Shown here piece by piece: positions 61,825 through 64,000 of a stretch of 64,000 bases of DNA. A model generated the notes under the pieces. That model did no database searches and had not been told where the DNA came from. It was given only the letters and a program-made list of their open reading frames with translations. Where the stretch lies: positions 6,572,001 through 6,636,000 of the forward strand of contig NC_047068.1 of assembly GCF_902459465.1 (NCBI RefSeq), in the 5' to 3' direction. The stretch is from Asterias rubens. Its lineage: Eukaryota; Echinodermata; Asteroidea; Forcipulatida; Asteriidae. Position 1 is the stretch's first letter. Each line of letters begins with the position of its first letter. The translations under genes and the position numbers were made by a program.

Positions 61825-64000
61825 ATGGGTTGGAGGGAGATGGTTGGGTTTCTCGTGCTCTTGGCGGTTACCGTGTGCAGCGCGGACATTCCGACCGTTG
61901 GGGAGCTGGAGCTCACGGCGTACGAAGGTCGCTGGTACACGGTGAGAGGTTTTATTTCAGAGTGAACTAGCATGATTGTTGACAAAACTTGTTGGTTCAA
62001 TCGTTGTTTTGTCGACAATTTCTTTTACTGCCATTTTTGTCCTTTTTTAATTAAACTCATGTTGAGCTTAGAAAATTGTTTTCCAAATTGATGGTCATGT
62101 CCATTTAACTTTGTGGTGAAAGTATAGTTCGGGGTTAGGATTTAATATGGAGTGGTCTCGACTGTTAACCACTGGTATAATTTTTGCCATCTATTTTTCA
62201 AATGTTTTTGTTCTGAATAGGTTTTATGAGGATGATCGTATGGATTGGACATTGTTGTTCGAATGGTCATGTCCATTTAACTTTATGCTTACATTTTGGG
62301 GGGAATTAAATTTGACTCAACTTTTGGTTGGCAGTCTCGACTGCTTATCAGTGATATAATTTGTGTTATCTATTTTTCTTCTTTTTTTCCTGAATAGGTT
62401 TATGAGAATGGTTGGACTAACATTGTCAACATGGACATGGACTCTGTGTGTACAACAGCGGACTGTAAGTAAACTCAAGAATCGGGGTTATGGTTTGTAA
62501 CTATTAAAGCCATTGGACGCTTTTGGTACACAGTATTGTCCAAAGGCCCACACTTCGTGTATCACAACTTATATATATAAAACAAAAACTGTGAAAATTT
62601 AGGCTCAATCGGTCATCGGAGTCGGGAAAAAATAACGGGAAAACCCAACCTTGTTTCCGCACGTTTCGCCGTGTCATGGCATGTGTTTACTATTATCCGT
62701 AATTCTCGTTGTCGAGAATTGATAATTGTTTTAATGTTTTCTCAAAAAGTAAAGCATTTCATGGAATAATATTTCAAGAGAAGTCTTTTACCATTACCTA
62801 CTGTAAACCCTGTGAGTTATTTGTAAATCTGTGAACCTTTTGAGGTTTTTCTGTTCCGAAAGTGTATAATGGCTTTAACAAAATATGTTTTTGTTGTTAT
62901 GCTTATTATAACTTTTTGTTTAGATAGGCCTATGCATGTATTTGTTGTAATTTTTTAGAAAAATCATTATTAGATTCGCAAGGAATTTCATTCAGTCGAA
63001 CTTCTCATCGTAATTGATACAAACTAAAAACTAAAATCATAATTATTTAAATCAATTATTTTGAAACAGAATATTGCGGTTACAGTTTAGCCGAGTGAAC
63101 TAAGGGTTTGTGTGAGGGTTTAAGGTTAGGGCGAGAAGTTAGTATCAGGTTCAATAAGGAATAGGGTTTGTGGTTAGGGTTGGAGTTAGTGTTATAGGGT
63201 AGGGGCTGCGGTCGGGGTTATGGTTATTTTGTAAGTGTTCTTGTTTGTGCTAAGGTTTATTGCTGCTGTAGGGTTTTGTGGGTTATTTCAGGTTTTGTAT
63301 ATGGTTGTTTAGAGGTCAATAAATAATTCCGTAAACGTCATTGCTGAGACTTACTTAACCAACGTTGGTCGTTTTTCGTGTTTTTTTAATGTAAAATTGT
63401 TTTAACCATTAACCGTCTTCCTTCTTTTTTTCAGATAAGGTTACCAATAAGACATTTGTTTCAGTGTACAATTTAATGTTGTACAATTGCCGCCCTTTTC
63501 TGTTTTTTCTTTTTTTCTTCAGATAAGATAATCAATAAGACATTCGTTTCGGTGTACAATGCTGGTCGAGAAGGTTTTCCAGAGGGACGACGTAAAGACA
63601 TAGCTGGCTTTGCCTACGTACCAGACGTTACCAAGCCCGGTAATCTGAAAGTAGTACTTGAAGGTGTGCCCGTCGAAGGAGATTGTAAGTTTCTTACCAT
63701 CTTTAAAATGAAACTCGTTGCAATTAAGTTTGTGGTAAAATCAAGCAAGAAGCTTTTGTGTAAATGGGGCGTGGCAGATAGGACGGGCTTTTTATGATAA
63801 TTGTTCGATTTAAGCATGACATTTTCGGACGTAAATTATTTTAAATTCACGTGATCTGTTGTTCATTTGAAAATCCAAAATGGCGGCTACTCTATTAACA
63901 ACTTTTCATCAGCCAATCTTACGTCATTATGGCCGCGTCCAAAATTTAGCGCCTTCGGCTGCACGCCTTTGCCGGCAGCGATACCGAATTGAAAAGTTGG
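61825..64000 (+). CDS. Secreted lipocalin 2, exons 1-3, continues past window
   Basis: Exons 61825-61941, 62398-62464 and 63523-63684, GT-AG, phases 0, 1, 1, exactly as in lipocalin 1; exon 3 is 162 nt in both. Signal peptide from the ATG at 61825 (MVGFLVLLAVTVCSA within residues 6-20), then ELELTAYEGRWYT with the GxW motif at 35-37, DSVCTTADY (the Cys matching NAYC of the paralogue), and NKTFVSVYNAG...KDIAGFAYVPDVTKPGNLKVVLEGVPVEGD. The last exon lies beyond 64000. Partial extra copies of the starts of exon 2 and exon 3 precede each real exon. Extracellular transport of a small hydrophobic ligand is expected from the family; the ligand is unknown. Confidence 0.9.
62150..62262 (+). pseudogene. 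Partial duplicate of lipocalin 2 exon 2 and its acceptor
   Basis: 'tctcgactgttaaccactgg' through 'ttctgaatag' and 'gttttatgaggatgatcgta' parallels 62333-62420 ('tctcgactgcttatcagtga', 'cctgaatag', 'gtttatgagaatggttggac'). One extra T after the acceptor shifts the frame, so it cannot replace exon 2. Confidence 0.7.
62504..62878. mobile_element. TTAA MITE family B in lipocalin 2 intron 2
   Basis: TTAA at 62504-62507 and 62875-62878; ends AGCCATTGGACGCTTTTGG and 'cgaaagtgtataatggct'. Confidence 0.8.
63100..63240. repeat. Degenerate TTAGGG-like tract in lipocalin 2 intron 2
   Basis: 'aaggttagggcgagaagtta', 'gtggttagggttggagttag' and similar G-rich words; a low-order, impure telomere-like repeat. 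Confidence 0.4.
63422..63478 (+). pseudogene. Partial duplicate of the start of lipocalin 2 exon 3
   Basis: After 'ttttttcag' (ending 63434) the sequence reads as YKVTNKTFVSVYN in the phase expected after exon 2, then diverges (LMLYNCRPF). The real exon 3 88 bases on reads YKIINKTFVSVYNAGREGF. No good donor follows the duplicate. Confidence 0.7.

Overview
This is a eukaryotic (metazoan) window. It has GT-AG introns, TTAA-flanked MITEs and non-LTR retrotransposons. The single-copy proteins are animal DHCR7, DCTN5 and lipocalins. The C-type lectin family and the dense 'ggacactattgg' MITEs suggest an echinoderm, most likely a sea star. The species call is inference; the gene calls rest on translated exons.

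Layout. 1-5425: DHCR7 (7-dehydrocholesterol reductase, minus strand, four coding exons, 478 aa) with a SINE, a hairpin and a MITE in or beside its introns. 5426-9640: no gene found; a foldback MITE, an AT-rich inverted repeat region and another MITE. 9645-39200: an accessory block built from five copies of an apparently intronless secreted C-type lectin gene (one on plus, four on minus), each followed downstream by a C-rich minisatellite or its remnant. The minisatellite is 2.3 kb long beside copy 1 and about 0.1-0.2 kb beside the others. Copies 2-4 have open reading frames, copy 1 has a one-base frameshift and copy 5 has an internal stop. Shared insertions order the duplications: a CR1-like LINE sits inside the minisatellite of copies 2 and 3 only, and a foldback MITE lies downstream of copies 4 and 5 only. 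A second LINE (34110-36545), itself internally scrambled, splits a MITE beside copy 5.

39200-49440: repeats, a near-perfect 180-bp palindrome, one candidate first exon (40747-40880), a 173-aa two-transmembrane ORF (42994-43515), a 307-bp MITE with an 8-bp target duplication, and a decayed CR1/L2-like LINE lying between long inverted repeats (45038-48934). 49443-54398: DCTN5 (dynactin p25, plus strand, six coding exons, 183 aa), whose intron 5 holds a tandem array of copies of the end of exon 5. 56360-63684: two lipocalin genes arranged head to head. The minus-strand gene is complete (four exons, 214 aa); the plus-strand gene runs off the right edge after exon 3. They share intron phases and an exon 3 of exactly 162 nt.

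Functionally the window combines housekeeping genes (sterol synthesis, dynactin), secreted carriers (lipocalins) and a young secreted lectin family of the kind usually linked to glycan recognition and innate defence. I see no operon, CRISPR array or prokaryotic feature. The most unusual content is the lectin/minisatellite amplicon, the CTLD joined to a PAN/apple-like half-domain, and the partial exon duplications in DCTN5 and lipocalin 2.
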